Assembly: GCA_942491525.1 (NCBI GenBank)
Contig: CALOBW010000002.1
Coordinates: forward strand, 1-64,000
Direction of reading: 5' to 3'
Source of the DNA: CAYWBU01 sp942491525
GTDB lineage: Bacteria > Desulfobacterota > Desulfomonilia > UBA1062
DNA: 64,000 nt
Position 1 is the stretch's first letter. Each line of letters opens with the position of its first letter. This document shows positions 44,769-56,739 of this stretch, piece after piece. The notes beneath the pieces are model-generated. The model was not told the DNA's origin and did not search any database. It saw nothing but the letters and a program-made list of their open reading frames with translations. The position numbers and the translations under genes are program-made.

Positions 44769-45275
44769 TTATGCGTCCAGGCGATCAAGTTTGATACCAC
44801 GCTTGGCCTCTACCTGCTCTTTTGTTTCGAGACGGGTCAGACCGTTCATGGTAGCACGAATCACGTTGTGGTGATTTCTTGATCCCAGATTTTTACAAAC
44901 CACATTGTGAACACCGGCGGCTTCCATAACTGCGCGCACAGCGTTACCGGCGATAATTCCGGTACCCGGAGGAGCCGGTTTCATCAGCACGCGGCCCGCA
45001 CCGAACTCACCAACAATGGGATGAGGAATGGTGCCGTTGACCACCGGTACCTTGACCATGGACTTCTTGGCGGTATCAACACCCTTACGGATGCTGATGG
45101 CGACCTCTTTGGCCTTGCCGATGCCATGACCGACGCTGCCGTTGCCGTCACCAACCACAATCAGGGAGCTGAAGCGGAAGCGCTTACCGCCCTTCACAAC
45201 CTTGGCTACTCGATTAATAAAGACAACTTTATCGATCAAGCCATCGTTTTCTTCGAATTTTTCGTTCCTAGCCAA
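44769..45275 (-). CDS. rpsE: 30S ribosomal protein S5
   Basis: 168 residues: N-terminal dsRBD-like half ('VVFINRVAKVVKGGKRFRFS') and C-terminal half with 'GRVLMKPAPPGTGIIAGNAV'. S5 guards decoding accuracy at the mRNA entry. The start codon appears to be TTG ('LARNEKF...' read as Met) with GGAG six bases upstream; no ATG is available nearby. Confidence 0.95.
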   Translation of the reverse strand: MARNEKFEENDGLIDKVVFINRVAKVVKGGKRFRFSSLIVVGDGNGSVGHGIGKAKEVAISIRKGVDTAKKSMVKVPVVNGTIPHPIVGEFGAGRVLMKPAPPGTGIIAGNAVRAVMEAAGVHNVVCKNLGSRNHHNVIRATMNGLTRLETKEQVEAKRGIKLDRLDA

Positions 45276-45292
45276 CTTAAACTCCTTTAAGC

Positions 45293-45655
45293 CTAAAACT
45301 TCAGGCCGGCGGCTCTTGCTGCATCAGCCAGGGCCTTAACTTTGCCGTGATATTTATAACCGCCGCGATCGAAAATCACCGTCTCGATACCCTTCTCTTT
45401 GGCCTTTTCGGCCAGCAGAGTACCCACCTGGGTGGCCGCAGCCACGTTGGCACCGCTGACCTTGTCCTTAAGCTCGGGGCTCTTGGTTGATGCGCTAACC
45501 AGCGTCACGCCGGTTACATCATCAATGATCTGGCTATAAATATTTTTATTCCCGCGGTAAACGCTCAGCCTGGGCTTCTCTGCGCTACCGTTAACCGTTT
45601 TACGAATACGGGCCCTTCTCAGGAACCTTGCTTCGGATGTACTATGCTTTGCCAC
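45293..45655 (-). CDS. rplR: 50S ribosomal protein L18
   Basis: 120 residues: 'RARIRKTVNGSAEKPRLSVY', 'NKNIYSQIIDDVTGVTLVSA' and 'FDRGGYKYHGKVKALADAAR'. Binds 5S rRNA with L5. Start is GTG with GGAGA upstream. Confidence 0.96.
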   Translation of the reverse strand: MAKHSTSEARFLRRARIRKTVNGSAEKPRLSVYRGNKNIYSQIIDDVTGVTLVSASTKSPELKDKVSGANVAAATQVGTLLAEKAKEKGIETVIFDRGGYKYHGKVKALADAARAAGLKF

Positions 45656-45666
45656 AACAAGTCTCC

Positions 45667-46206
45667 TTATTTACCGGCGCTCTTACCAGGCTTAAGCTTG
45701 ACAACCTCGTCGATGTAGCGAATGCCCTTGCCCTTGTAAGCATCGGGCTTGCGGACCTTGCGGATCCTGGCAGCAACATCGCCGACAACCTGGTTGTCAA
45801 TACCTTCAACATCAATGATACCGTCTTTTGAGACGGCGGCCTTAATACCGTCGGGCAGAGCGAACTCGACCGGGTTGGAGTAGCCGACATTCAGGATCAG
45901 CTTGTCACCCTTGGCCTCGCCTCTGTAACCGATACCAACGATCTTGAGCTGCTTCTTGAAGCCGTCGGTCACACCAATAACCATATTATTGATCAGAGCC
46001 CTCATCAGTCCCTGGAAAGCACCGGTCTGGCGCTCTTCATCGAGAGGCACAACATTCAGCACACTATCCTCGATCTTGATGTCAAGATTGCCGGCAATGT
46101 TCTTGGAAAGTTCACCCTTGGGGCCCTTAACCTTAATCTCACCGCCCTTGACGGTGACAGTAACACCGTCAGGCAGATTTACAGGTAGTTTACCAATTCT
46201 AGACAT
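45667..46206 (-). CDS. rplF: 50S ribosomal protein L6
   Basis: 179 residues with the two duplicated L6 folds: 'MSRIGKLPVNLPDGVTVTVK' and C-terminal 'IRKVRKPDAYKGKGIRYIDE'. It lies near the GTPase-associated centre. Confidence 0.96.
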   Translation of the reverse strand: MSRIGKLPVNLPDGVTVTVKGGEIKVKGPKGELSKNIAGNLDIKIEDSVLNVVPLDEERQTGAFQGLMRALINNMVIGVTDGFKKQLKIVGIGYRGEAKGDKLILNVGYSNPVEFALPDGIKAAVSKDGIIDVEGIDNQVVGDVAARIRKVRKPDAYKGKGIRYIDEVVKLKPGKSAGK

Positions 46207-46216
46207 AATCAGCTCC

Positions 46217-46609
46217 TTACCAAACCTTTACCAGGACTTCACCGCCAACATTCAGCTCACGGGCTGAGTGGTCGGCCATAACACCCTTGGAAGTGCTGAC
46301 GATGGTGATACCCAGTCCGTCTCTGACAGCAGGAATATCGCTGGCGCCGGAGTAGATACGTCTACCGGGCTTGGATACGCGCTGAATGCCTGTGATTACG
46401 TGCTGAGCGTTGAAATATTTCAGAGTTACACGCAGGATACCCTGCTTGTCGTCCTCAATTACCTTATAATCAGCAATGAAACCCTCTCTCTTCAGGATGT
46501 CTGCAATCGAGATTTTCATCTTGGAGGCGGGGATGTCCACGCTGCTCTTACGAGCTTGAGCTCCATTCCTGATTCTAGTTATCATATCTGCGATAGGATC
46601 GTTAACCAT
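46217..46609 (-). CDS. rpsH: 30S ribosomal protein S8
   Basis: 130 residues: 'MVNDPIADMITRIRNGAQAR' and 'DGLGITIVSTSKGVMADHSA'. Central 16S rRNA binder and, in E. coli, translational repressor of the spc operon. Confidence 0.96.
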   Translation of the reverse strand: MVNDPIADMITRIRNGAQARKSSVDIPASKMKISIADILKREGFIADYKVIEDDKQGILRVTLKYFNAQHVITGIQRVSKPGRRIYSGASDIPAVRDGLGITIVSTSKGVMADHSARELNVGGEVLVKVW

Positions 46610-46621
46610 CCTTCTTCCCCT

Positions 46622-46807
46622 TTACCAGCTTGATTTCTTCACACCGGGAATTTCACCCTGCATGGCAAGTTTTCTTAAGCATAAACGGCAAATTCCAAAC
46701 TTGCGGTAGTAACCATGGGGTCTGCCGCAGATGGAGCAACGGTTGTACTCCCTAACCTGGAATCTCTGTTTTCTCTTCTGTTTTGCGATCATGGATTTTT
46801 TAGCCAT
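46622..46807 (-). CDS. rpsN: 30S ribosomal protein S14, zinc type
   Basis: 61 residues, the short zinc-binding form: 'CSICGRPHGYYRKFGICRLC' supplies CxxC...CxxC. It sits in the 30S head. The short Cys form contrasts with the ~100-residue Cys-free form of enterobacteria. Confidence 0.97.
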   Translation of the reverse strand: MAKKSMIAKQKRKQRFQVREYNRCSICGRPHGYYRKFGICRLCLRKLAMQGEIPGVKKSSW

Positions 46808-46817
46808 AACTCTCCAC

Positions 46818-47357
46818 CTAATCCCTAAAGGGCATTCCGAAAGCCTTCAGCAAGCTGCGGCCCTCTTCATCTGTGGTCGCCGTAGTGACAACCGAGATGT
46901 TCATTCCACGGATCTTATCGATCTTGTCATAATCAATCTCAGGAAAAACGGACTGATCGTTCATTCCGAGAGTGTAATTTCCACGACCATCAAAAGCCTT
47001 GGGCGAGATACCACGGAAGTCTCTCACACGGGGCAGAGTGGCATTGATCAAACGATCAAGAAACTCATACATCTGATCGCCCCTGAGAGTTACCATGCAG
47101 CCGATGGGCATGCCCTCTCTGAGCTTAAACGATGCGATTGACTTGCGGGCCTTGGTAACAACAGGAGCCTGACCAGTAAGTGCGGTCAGATCGGCCTTGG
47201 CCTTCTCGACAACTTTGCTATCCTGCACAGCCTCACCGAGACCGATATTGACAACGATCTTGTCAATCTTCGGTACCATGTGGATGTTCTTATATTCGAA
47301 CTCTTTCTGCAGAGCAGGAACAACCTCTTTTCTGTATACTTCCTTAAGCCTTGCCAT
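46818..47357 (-). CDS. rplE: 50S ribosomal protein L5
   Basis: 179 residues from ATG 47357 ('MARLKEVYRKEVVPALQKEF'), which is nine bases from GAGG; starts at 47363 or 47402 are less likely. 'GLGEAVQDSKVVEKAKADLT' and 'VFPEIDYDKIDKIRGMNISV' are family marks. Binds 5S rRNA and contacts S13. Confidence 0.96.
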   Translation of the reverse strand: MARLKEVYRKEVVPALQKEFEYKNIHMVPKIDKIVVNIGLGEAVQDSKVVEKAKADLTALTGQAPVVTKARKSIASFKLREGMPIGCMVTLRGDQMYEFLDRLINATLPRVRDFRGISPKAFDGRGNYTLGMNDQSVFPEIDYDKIDKIRGMNISVVTTATTDEEGRSLLKAFGMPFRD

Positions 47358-47368
47358 CTTCATATACC

Positions 47369-47698
47369 TCAGGAATCCAGCTCTTCGCCGCACTTCTTGC
47401 AAACGCGAACTTTCTGGCCGTCTTCATGAACTTTGTATCCGACGCGAACACCGGCTTCACACTTGGGGCAGTAAATTGCCACGTTAGAAACGTGAATGCT
47501 GGCCTCTTTCTCAATAATGCCGCCCTGGGAAACCTGTGAAGGCTTCATGTGTCGCTTGATCATGTTGACTCTTTCGACCAGGACTCTATCCTTTTTGCCA
47601 AGAACCTGAAGAACCTTACCCTGCTTACCCTGGCTTTTGCCGGCCAGGACAACAACGGTGTCGCCCTTCTTGATTCTGGATGTCTCAAATTTTGCCAT
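47369..47698 (-). CDS. rplX: 50S ribosomal protein L24 with zinc-ribbon-like tail
   Basis: 109 residues from the second of two adjacent ATG codons, better spaced from GAGG. KOW motif 'KKGDTVVVLAGKSQGKQGKV' then 'VNMIKRHMKPSQVSQGGIIE'. The C-terminal half carries CPKC and CKKC, 22 residues apart, where many L24 proteins lack cysteines, so a zinc site is likely. L24 starts 50S assembly. Confidence 0.95.
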   Translation of the reverse strand: MAKFETSRIKKGDTVVVLAGKSQGKQGKVLQVLGKKDRVLVERVNMIKRHMKPSQVSQGGIIEKEASIHVSNVAIYCPKCEAGVRVGYKVHEDGQKVRVCKKCGEELDS

Positions 47699-47708
47699 CA
47701 TATCACCT

Positions 47709-48077
47709 CTATATTACTTCCGGTGCAAGGGATACGATCTTCATGAAGTTCTTAGCCCTCAGTTCCCTTGCCACAGGCCCGAAAATACGGGTTCCGACCG
47801 GCTCCTTGTTCTCCTTGATGATAACAGCTGAGTTCTCATCAAAGCGGATGGTTGATCCGTCGGGACGCTGGCAGTTACGCTTGGTTCTGACAACCACTGC
47901 TCTGCACACATCACCCTTCTTAACCTTGGAGTTCGGCGCGGCTGCCTTGACGCTCACCATAATGATATCGCCAACCGAGGCATATCTGCGTTTGGATCCG
48001 CCGAGGACCTTAATACACATAACCTCTTTCGCACCGGAGTTATCTGCAACTTTAAGTCTAGTCTGCTGCTGAATCAT
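47709..48077 (-). CDS. rplN: 50S ribosomal protein L14
   Basis: 122 residues: 'MIQQQTRLKVADNSGAKEVM' and 'GTRIFGPVARELRAKNFMKI'. Near the subunit interface and the factor site. Confidence 0.97.
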   Translation of the reverse strand: MIQQQTRLKVADNSGAKEVMCIKVLGGSKRRYASVGDIIMVSVKAAAPNSKVKKGDVCRAVVVRTKRNCQRPDGSTIRFDENSAVIIKENKEPVGTRIFGPVARELRAKNFMKIVSLAPEVI

Positions 48078-48090
48078 AACAATCCTCCGC

Positions 48091-48348
48091 CTAAGCCTGT
48101 CTTGCTAGAATGCTAACAACTTTCCAGCACTTATCTTTGCTAAGCGGTCTGCACTCACAAATCTGCACGGTGTCGCCAACGCGGCACTCATTAGCTTCAT
48201 CATGAGCCTTGAAAGTCTGCCTTCTGCGGATATATTTTTTAAAGACAGGATGCTTCTCCTGCCTGTTTACGGTAACAACGACAGTCTTATCCATCTTGTC
48301 GCTGCTAACCACCCCGATTAGTTCCATTTTCCTGGCTTTATCAGACAT
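48091..48348 (-). CDS. rpsQ: 30S ribosomal protein S17
   Basis: 85 residues from ATG 48348 ('MSDKARKMELIGVVSSDKMD'); the upstream extension overlaps rpmC. 'KTVVVTVNRQEKHPVFKKYI' is the OB-fold core. Primary 16S rRNA binder. Confidence 0.96.
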   Translation of the reverse strand: MSDKARKMELIGVVSSDKMDKTVVVTVNRQEKHPVFKKYIRRRQTFKAHDEANECRVGDTVQICECRPLSKDKCWKVVSILARQA

Positions 48349-48352
48349 ATTC

Positions 48353-48535
48353 CTATTTCTCCCCGATAACAGTGTTAATGCGGGCAATGTCTTTGCGCTT
48401 CTTGGCAAAGACGCTCTTGTCGCTGAGCTGTCCAATAGAATCTTTAAAGCCGGCATCCATAATTTCACGGGCCAGCTTTGTCTTCATCTCAGTGAGCTCT
48501 TCCACTGTTTTATCTCTTAAATCTTTAGCCTTCAT
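48353..48535 (-). CDS. rpmC: 50S ribosomal protein L29
   Basis: 60 residues: 'MKAKDLRDKTVEELTEMKTK' and 'KKRKDIARINTVIGEK'. Two-helix protein at the exit tunnel, part of the SRP docking site with L23. Its first 11 nt overlap the end of rplP. Confidence 0.96.
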   Translation of the reverse strand: MKAKDLRDKTVEELTEMKTKLAREIMDAGFKDSIGQLSDKSVFAKKRKDIARINTVIGEK

Positions 48536-48947
48536 CGAGACCCTCCCGTTTCACAAAACGAGTCTTAATCGGCAGTTTGTGGGAAGCCAGCCTGAAAGCC
48601 TCTCTGGCCTGCTCCTCCGTAACTCCGTCCAGTTCGTACAGGATACGACCGGGTTTTACCACGGCAACCCAAGCTTCGGGTGCACCCTTACCCTTACCCA
48701 TTCTGACCTCAGCGGGCTTCTTGGTAATGGGCTTAGCCGGAAAGATTCTGATCCATACCTTACCGCCACGTTTGGTGTAGCGGGTGATGGCGATACGGGC
48801 AGCCTCAATCTGACGTGATGTAATCCAGTGGGGCTCCAGTGCCTGGAGACCGAACGAACCGAAGGAGACCTTAGTTCCCTTCTCAGGGCGGCCTGTCATA
48901 CGACCACGGCCCTGCTTTCTGTGTTTAACCTTATTTGGCATCAACAT
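48525..48947 (-). CDS. rplP: 50S ribosomal protein L16
   Basis: 140 residues: 'MLMPNKVKHRKQGRGRMTGR' and 'VWIRIFPAKPITKKPAEVRM' with the Gly-Lys 'GKGKGAPEAWVAVVKPG' loop near the A-site tRNA. Confidence 0.97.
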   Translation of the reverse strand: MLMPNKVKHRKQGRGRMTGRPEKGTKVSFGSFGLQALEPHWITSRQIEAARIAITRYTKRGGKVWIRIFPAKPITKKPAEVRMGKGKGAPEAWVAVVKPGRILYELDGVTEEQAREAFRLASHKLPIKTRFVKREGLDEG

Positions 48948-48962
48948 AGCCTGAATCTCCCT

Positions 48963-49610
48963 TTATGCGCTTGCTTCTTCCCGCTTCTTGACGATTTCGC
49001 CGCGGAATACCCAGACCTTGATGCCAATGACACCGTAGACGGTATGGGCCTCAGCAAAGCCATAATCAATGTCTGATCTGAGGGTATGAAGGGGAACGCG
49101 TCCCTCTCTGTACCACTCGCTTCTAGCAATTTCGGCACCGTTCAAACGGCCAGCACAGTTAATTTTAATGCCCTGGGCACCCATGCGCATAGCCTGTCCA
49201 ACGGCTCTCTTCATGGCTCTTCTGTAGGCAATTCGTCTGACGAGCTGGTTGGCAATACCTTCAGCAATAATCTGAGCATCAGTCTCTGGTCGTCTGACCT
49301 CTTTGATCTCGAGCATCACCTCGTTCTTAACAAAACGAGCAAGATCATTTTTGAGCTGCTCAGTGCCCTGACCCTTTCTACCGATAACCAGTCCGGGTCT
49401 TCCGGTATAAATAATAACCTTAACCTTGTTGGCGGCCCTCTCGATAATTACATCGGAGATGCCGGCATGCTTGAGGTTCTTAAAAATAAACTTTCTGATC
49501 TTATGATCTTCAAGCAGATTCTCGCCGAACCCTTTCTCTGCATACCATTTGGCCTTCCAGTCTTTGGTTACACCAAGCCGAAACCCGTAAGGATGTATCT
49601 TCTGTCCCAC
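48963..49610 (-). CDS. rpsC: 30S ribosomal protein S3
   Basis: 215 residues: 'GQKIHPYGFRLGVTKDWKAK' start, KH domain with 'IYTGRPGLVIGRKGQGTEQL', and C-terminal 'AEGRVPLHTLRSDIDYG'-like strand (here 'YREGRVPLHTL'). Forms the mRNA entry helicase with S4 and S5. Start is GTG. Confidence 0.97.
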   Translation of the reverse strand: MGQKIHPYGFRLGVTKDWKAKWYAEKGFGENLLEDHKIRKFIFKNLKHAGISDVIIERAANKVKVIIYTGRPGLVIGRKGQGTEQLKNDLARFVKNEVMLEIKEVRRPETDAQIIAEGIANQLVRRIAYRRAMKRAVGQAMRMGAQGIKINCAGRLNGAEIARSEWYREGRVPLHTLRSDIDYGFAEAHTVYGVIGIKVWVFRGEIVKKREEASA

Positions 49611-49624
49611 AAAAAGCCCCTTTC

Positions 49625-49957
49625 CTATAACTCTTCAAGAACCACAGCGATGTGGCTTGTTCTCTTTAAAATTCTGGTTGCACGGCCCTGGGCACGCGGT
49701 CTCCAGCGTTTCATCATTGGTCCTTCATCCACCTGGATAGTCTTAACGTAGAGATTATCCAGATCCATTGTCCCCATATTGTCAGCATTGGCCACAGCTG
49801 ATTCGATAACCTTGGCTATGATCTTTGCGCGCTTGGTTCCCATCAGCTTCAATGTAGTCAGGGCTTCGCCAATAGCTTTGCCACGAACCATGTCGGCAAC
49901 CAGTCTTGTCTTCTGGGGGGAAACCTTGGAATGTCTCAGAATAGCTTTAGCTTGCAT
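49625..49957 (-). CDS. rplV: 50S ribosomal protein L22
   Basis: 110 residues: 'RHSKVSPQKTRLVADMVRGK' and the tunnel loop 'DEGPMMKRWRPRAQGRATRI'. The loop lacks the deletions linked to macrolide resistance. Confidence 0.97.
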   Translation of the reverse strand: MQAKAILRHSKVSPQKTRLVADMVRGKAIGEALTTLKLMGTKRAKIIAKVIESAVANADNMGTMDLDNLYVKTIQVDEGPMMKRWRPRAQGRATRILKRTSHIAVVLEEL

Positions 49958-49968
49958 TCATATTCCCC

Positions 49969-50244
49969 TTATCTCTTTTTCTTCTTGTCAGCAGCATGGC
50001 CGTAGTAGGTACGGGTCTGAGAGAACTCACCAAGCTTGTGACCAATCATATCTTCAGTGACATAAACAGGAACAAACTTTTTCCCGTTATGCACAGCGAA
50101 AGTCAGACCAATGAACTCAGGCAGGATTACAGATCTTCTGGACCAGGTCTTGATAACCTTCTTGCTGCCAGACTCCTGTGCGACCAGCACCTTCTTGATC
50201 AGGTGCTCATCAACAAAGGGCCCCTTCTTTAACGAACGTGCCAT
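49969..50244 (-). CDS. rpsS: 30S ribosomal protein S19
   Basis: 91 residues: 'MARSLKKGPFVDEHLIKKVL' and 'IGHKLGEFSQTRTYYGHAAD'. Head protein near the A site. Overlaps the rplB stop by one base (TAATG). Confidence 0.97.
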   Translation of the reverse strand: MARSLKKGPFVDEHLIKKVLVAQESGSKKVIKTWSRRSVILPEFIGLTFAVHNGKKFVPVYVTEDMIGHKLGEFSQTRTYYGHAADKKKKR

Positions 50245-51065
50245 TACTTCCTCCTCCTGACGATCAACTTATCAGAACTCTTGCGAACCTTTCTGGTCTT
50301 GTGTCCCTTGGTGCTAACGCCCCAGGGAGTTACCGGGTGGTTACCCTTAACACGGCCTTCACCACCACCATGGGGATGATCAACCGGGTTCATGGCAACA
50401 CCGCGAACGGTGGGTCTGATGCCCATCCAACGCTTACGACCGGCCTTACCGATCTTGATGTTGGAGTGGCTCAGGTTACCAACCTGACCAATAGTGGCAC
50501 AACATTCGTTAAAGATTTTTCTAACTTCGCCCGATGGCATCTTCAGGTCAACATAGCGACCCTCTTTAGCAAGTACCTGAGCGAAGGCGCCGGCGGAACG
50601 GATCAACTGAGCGCCCTTACCGGGTTTCATCTCAACGTTATGAACGAGAGTACCAAGAGGGATGGCTTTGAGCTTCAAAGCATTGCCCGGCTTGATGTCA
50701 GCCTCGTCAGACGCGATGATGGTAGTTCCCACCTGCAGACCCTCCGGCCAGATGATGTATCTCTTCTCACCATCAGCATACTGGATCAGAGCGATGCGGG
50801 CTGAGCGGTTGGGATCATACTCAATAGTCTTTACAACACCGGGTACGCCGATCTTATCGCGCTTGAAGTCAACGATTCTGTAAAGACGTTTGTTACCGCC
50901 GCCCTGATGGCGAACAGTAATTCTACCAGTGTTATTCCGGCCACCGTTCTTTTTCAGACGGGTGGTCAGCGACTTTTCAGGCTTAGATGTGGTGATCTCC
51001 TCAAAAGTGGAGACCGTCATCTGCCTTCTGCCTGGTGATGTCGGATTAAAACCCCTAGTACTCAT
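50244..51065 (-). CDS. rplB: 50S ribosomal protein L2
   Basis: 273 residues: 'NNTGRITVRHQGGGNKRLYR', the SH3/OB body, and 'MNPVDHPHGGGEGRVKGNHP' with the conserved His needed for peptidyl transferase assembly. Confidence 0.97.
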   Translation of the reverse strand: MSTRGFNPTSPGRRQMTVSTFEEITTSKPEKSLTTRLKKNGGRNNTGRITVRHQGGGNKRLYRIVDFKRDKIGVPGVVKTIEYDPNRSARIALIQYADGEKRYIIWPEGLQVGTTIIASDEADIKPGNALKLKAIPLGTLVHNVEMKPGKGAQLIRSAGAFAQVLAKEGRYVDLKMPSGEVRKIFNECCATIGQVGNLSHSNIKIGKAGRKRWMGIRPTVRGVAMNPVDHPHGGGEGRVKGNHPVTPWGVSTKGHKTRKVRKSSDKLIVRRRK

Positions 51066-51069
51066 CTAC

Positions 51070-51360
51070 CTATACCCCTTCATACAACTCTATGCTGTCA
51101 CCCTCTTTGAGTTTGACAACAGCTTTTTTCCAGTCAGAGCGTCTATAGTCAAAACGGCCATAGCGTTTCACTTTGCCTTTGACAACCATAGTCTTAACAT
51201 CTTCAACGGTTACACCGAAGAGCTCTTCAACAGCAGCCTTGATCTGAATCTTGTTGGCGCTCCGGTCTACGGCAAAGACAACCTTGTTGTCTTCGTCACG
51301 CAGAATGGTGCCCTTCTCTGTAACCAGCGGTTTTTTAATAATCTTTGTTATATCTTTCAT
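51070..51360 (-). CDS. rplW: 50S ribosomal protein L23
   Basis: 96 residues: 'IIKKPLVTEKGTILRDEDNK' and 'KIQIKAAVEELFGVTVEDVK'. Docking site for trigger factor and SRP at the tunnel exit. Start overlaps rplD stop (ATGA). Confidence 0.96.
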   Translation of the reverse strand: MKDITKIIKKPLVTEKGTILRDEDNKVVFAVDRSANKIQIKAAVEELFGVTVEDVKTMVVKGKVKRYGRFDYRRSDWKKAVVKLKEGDSIELYEGV

Positions 51361-51980
51361 GCCCCAAGCCTCTCTTCGATGTACTTAACTGCATCGAGAT
51401 CCAGGATCAGACCTTCATACTTCAGGATATCGTATACATTGATACCCTTAACATCCAACACCTTGCTCTTGGGGTGATTTCTGGATACGCGGGACAGATC
51501 CTCATCCATGTTCCCTACAACAATCAGGGAGTTATTCATCTCTAAGGCATCCAAGGCCTTGACGAAGAGCTTTGTCTTTATATCTTCAAACTCCATCTTG
51601 TCAACCACCTTAAATACATTCTCAGAAACTTTCATGCTGAGAGCGGATTTCAAAGCTTCAACCCTGACCTTCTTCGGCATCTTTTTGGTGTAGTTCCGAC
51701 CGTCCGGCCCGAAGATAACACCGCCGCCCTTCCAGAGAGGAGAACGGGAAGTACCGGCACGGGCACGACCGGTGCCCTTCTGGCGCCAGGGTTTTTTGCC
51801 GCCACCGGAAACAGCAGAGCGGTTTTTGGTGGTGGCGTTGGCTGTTCTGCGTTTGGCCTGCTGCCAAACTACGGCATCATGTAAGAGATAGGGCTTGACC
51901 TCGCTGGCGAAAACGCCTTCGCTCAGGTCAACCGTGTCTACTTTTTCACCTGCAATATTAAAAACATCTACTGAAGGCAT
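51357..51980 (-). CDS. rplD: 50S ribosomal protein L4
   Basis: 207 residues. Tunnel loop 'GGGKKPWRQKGTGRARAGTS' and Rossmann-like body with 'SLIVVGNMDEDLSRVSRNHP'. In E. coli L4 also represses the S10 operon; no matching leader structure was looked for successfully here. Confidence 0.96.
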   Translation of the reverse strand: MPSVDVFNIAGEKVDTVDLSEGVFASEVKPYLLHDAVVWQQAKRRTANATTKNRSAVSGGGKKPWRQKGTGRARAGTSRSPLWKGGGVIFGPDGRNYTKKMPKKVRVEALKSALSMKVSENVFKVVDKMEFEDIKTKLFVKALDALEMNNSLIVVGNMDEDLSRVSRNHPKSKVLDVKGINVYDILKYEGLILDLDAVKYIEERLGA

Positions 51981-51982
51981 CG

Positions 51983-52612
51983 TTATACCCCTTGCTTCTT
52001 AAGGATAACAACCTGGCCCTTGGCACCGGGAATGGCACCCTTGACGGCGATAATGTTATCATCCGGTCTGATATCAACAATTTCAAGGCCCTTAACAGTA
52101 ACCTTATCATTACCGTAGTGACCAGGCATCTTCTTGCCCTTGATTACCTTAGAGGGGCTGGCGGAACAACCGATCGAACCGGTAGCGCGATGGATCTTGG
52201 AGCCATGGCTAGCGGGCAGACCACCGAAGTTGTGGCGCTTGGTTGTACCTGTAAAGCCTCTACCCTTTGAGATACCGGTAACCTTGATCTTCTCACCGGC
52301 CTCAAAGATTTCACCTGCCTTGACCTCATCACCAACATTGACGGCTTCCATGTCGTCACAGGGAACTTCCCTGAGATCATAGAAACAGCCCTTATCAGCC
52401 TTGAGCTGATGTCCGCTGAGCGGCTTGTTGACGCGGGCAGCCTTCTTTTCGCCGATTCCGAGCTGGACGGCATTGTAGCCATCATTCTCTTCAACCTTCT
52501 TCTGAATGACATAGCAGGGTCCGGCCTCAATCAAAGTAACCGGGATCACCTCGCCAGACTCTGTAAAGATCTGACTCATTCCGACTTTCTTTCCTAGGAT
52601 TCCGTTGATCAT
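51983..52612 (-). CDS. rplC: 50S ribosomal protein L3
   Basis: 209 residues from ATG 52612 ('MINGILGKKVGMSQIFTESG'), rather than an in-frame codon at 52627. 'KGRGFTGTTKRHNFGGLPAS' and 'SIGCSASPSKVIKGKKMPGH' form the loop reaching the peptidyl transferase centre. Confidence 0.96.
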   Translation of the reverse strand: MINGILGKKVGMSQIFTESGEVIPVTLIEAGPCYVIQKKVEENDGYNAVQLGIGEKKAARVNKPLSGHQLKADKGCFYDLREVPCDDMEAVNVGDEVKAGEIFEAGEKIKVTGISKGRGFTGTTKRHNFGGLPASHGSKIHRATGSIGCSASPSKVIKGKKMPGHYGNDKVTVKGLEIVDIRPDDNIIAVKGAIPGAKGQVVILKKQGV

Positions 52613-52632
52613 AACTTCTCTCTCCACTTCAA

Positions 52633-52941
52633 TTAGAGCTTGATCTCTACATCAACCCCGGCAGACAGATCGAGCTTCATCAATGAATCAACGGTCTGCT
52701 GAGTGGGATCCAGAATGTCTAGCAATCTTTTGTAGGTTCTCATCTCAAACTGATCTCTGGACTTCTTGTCCACGTGCGGAGAGCGCAGAACACAGAACTT
52801 TTCAATTTTGGTGGGCAGCGGAATGGGTCCGGCTACTCTAGCACCTGTCCTGCGGGCAGCACCCACAATCTCCTGGACGGACTGATCGATCAACTTGTGA
52901 TCGAAAGCCTTCAATTTAATACGAATTCTTTGCGTCTCCAT
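52633..52941 (-). CDS. rpsJ: 30S ribosomal protein S10
   Basis: 102 residues: 'RIRIKLKAFDHKLIDQSVQE' and 'LRSPHVDKKSRDQFEMRTYK'. Head protein that also links transcription via NusB/NusG. First gene of the S10 cluster; 19 nt after tuf, with no promoter or terminator visible between. Confidence 0.97.
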   Translation of the reverse strand: METQRIRIKLKAFDHKLIDQSVQEIVGAARRTGARVAGPIPLPTKIEKFCVLRSPHVDKKSRDQFEMRTYKRLLDILDPTQQTVDSLMKLDLSAGVDVEIKL

Positions 52942-52960
52942 CTCAATTATCTCCTAATTA

Positions 52961-56239
<3,279 letters not shown>

Positions 56240-56254
56240 TATTTTCTATAGCTC

Positions 56255-56728
56255 CTACCAACGGAAATGAGCGAAAGCCTTGTTGGCTTCAGCCATCTTG
56301 TGGGTATCTTCTTTTTTCTTAACTGCGGAACCACGGTTATTATAGGCATCCAGCAGCTCAAGGGCGAGTCTGTCGCTCATGGAGTTCTCGCCACGCTTGC
56401 GGGCGGCAGCCACAACCCAGCGACGGGCCAGCATATCGCGACGGTCCGCACGAACTTCCTGCGGAACCTGATAGGTTGCACCACCAACACGGCGGGAGCG
56501 AACCTCAACCACGGGCTTGACGTTGTCCATAGCCTTAATGAAGACATCCAGAGCGCTCTCGTTGGTCTTCTCAGCCAAGGTATCAAGGGTGGCATACATG
56601 ATCTTTTCAGCAGCAGACTTTTTGCCGTCAAGCATGATAGCGTTGATGAACTTGCTTACCTGCACATCCCCAAACTTGGGATCACGGGAAATTTCTCTTT
56701 TTAGGCTTCCTCTTTTTTTCCTAGGCAT
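56255..56728 (-). CDS. rpsG: 30S ribosomal protein S7
   Basis: 157 residues: 'MPRKKRGSLKREISRDPKFG', 'GGATYQVPQEVRADRRDMLA', and tail 'VKKKEDTHKMAEANKAFAHF'. Nucleates the 30S head and lines the mRNA exit. Confidence 0.97.
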   Translation of the reverse strand: MPRKKRGSLKREISRDPKFGDVQVSKFINAIMLDGKKSAAEKIMYATLDTLAEKTNESALDVFIKAMDNVKPVVEVRSRRVGGATYQVPQEVRADRRDMLARRWVVAAARKRGENSMSDRLALELLDAYNNRGSAVKKKEDTHKMAEANKAFAHFRW

Positions 56729-56739
56729 ATCTCAATCCT

